Origin: Nocardioides sp.
GTDB taxonomy: Bacteria > Actinomycetota > Actinomycetes > Propionibacteriales > Nocardioidaceae
Reading direction: 5' to 3'
Length of the DNA stretch: 6,095 nucleotides
NCBI GenBank assembly: GCA_003519585.1
Contig: DOWL01000001.1
Location: 1 to 6,095 of the forward strand
The first letter of the stretch is position 1. Each line of letters opens with the position of its first letter. The notes below the pieces were generated by a model. It worked only from the letters and a program-made list of their open reading frames with translations. It was not told the origin of the DNA and did not search any database. Both the position numbers and the translations under genes were made by a program. Positions 5,836 through 6,095 of this stretch are shown piece by piece.

Positions 5836-6095
5836 TCATCCGGCCTCCACCAACTCCCAGGCCGAGGGTGGCACGGCCCGCGACAGGGCATGGGCGACCA
5901 GATGAGCCAGCCTGTGGTCGGGCTCCGCGTCGAGGCACCGCTGGACCGCGCACCAGGACAGCGCACCCTGGCCGGCCAGCCACGCGGCCAACCCGAGGAG
6001 CGCGGCCGGCTCGGCCACGAGTGCATCGGGGGCACGCTGGACGGCGTCGGTCCAGAGCCGCACGTGGCGGGGCGCCGATCCGCGGGGGGGCGCGG
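5836..6095 (-). CDS. DUF4192-like protein, C-terminal fragment cut by window edge
   Basis: Only the last 85 residues are visible; the frame is open to the window edge, so the start lies outside. The segment reads RLWTDAVQRAPDALVAEP, then a small-residue helix (AALLGLAAWLAGQGALSWC), then AVQRCLDAEPDHRLAHLVAHAL and PPSAWELVEAG before TGA. This arrangement (W..AV.RAP..L, LLG.AAW..G.GAL, A...L...P...LA..L, PP.AW) resembles, from memory, the C-terminus of actinobacterial DUF4192 proteins, whose function is not established. Several apparent starts inside the fragment (such as GTG 6063) would remove conserved residues and are not favoured. The TGA is 39 bases before the YbdK-type start, in the same frame and same direction, so a shared operon is likely. 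A run of seven G at 6084-6090 falls in Pro codons of this frame. Confidence 0.7.
   Translation of the reverse strand, partial: APPRGSAPRHVRLWTDAVQRAPDALVAEPAALLGLAAWLAGQGALSWCAVQRCLDAEPDHRLAHLVAHALSRAVPPSAWELVEAG

Noticed and set aside
4919..5983. Minus-strand open frame of 354 codons
   Set aside because: It is a frame-shifted shadow of the YbdK-type gene with Arg/Gly-rich composition; the real frame carries the VGVEEE and HVHVG motifs.

Overview
The window is very GC-rich, densely coding chromosomal DNA with GTG and ATG starts. It carries the 5' part of a housekeeping sigma factor whose N-terminal extension is rich in Lys and Ala, plus several gene families typical of actinobacteria. These features point to a high-GC actinobacterium, probably of the Nocardioides/Propionibacteriales type. 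That placement is inferred from protein character; no phylogenetic marker was searched. No tRNA, rRNA, CRISPR array, insertion sequence or prophage gene is visible.

Layout from right to left, which is the main direction of transcription. At 6095-5836 (minus) is the C-terminal end of a DUF4192-like protein cut by the window edge. It is followed by two adjacent members of the GCS2 glutamate-cysteine-ligase family: a 377-residue YbdK-type carboxylate-amine ligase (5796-4663) and a 490-residue glutamate-cysteine-ligase-like protein (4644-3172). The two ligase genes are 18 bases apart and probably share an operon. Position 3172 is a convergent junction with the only plus-strand gene (2617-3111, function unknown). 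The junction is filled by a long, nearly perfect inverted repeat (3108-3175) that contains both stop codons and probably acts as a two-way terminator.

A divergent gap of about 115 bases separates the plus-strand gene from a second minus-strand group: a universal stress protein (2501-2103), a small HhH-GPD base-excision-repair-like protein (2057-1479) and a DUF6941-like protein (1477-1028). The last two are one base apart and likely translationally coupled. A leader of about 170 bases with small hairpins then precedes the sigA-type sigma factor (855-1, cut within conserved region 2).

Functionally this is mostly conserved core-genome neighbourhood: transcription initiation (sigA), stress and repair proteins, and amino-acid ligase chemistry. 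No obvious new defence or mobile system is present. The most notable items are the stop-codon-containing palindrome, the paired but dissimilar GCS2 ligases, and an HhH-GPD protein that appears to lack the usual catalytic lysine and iron-sulphur cluster.
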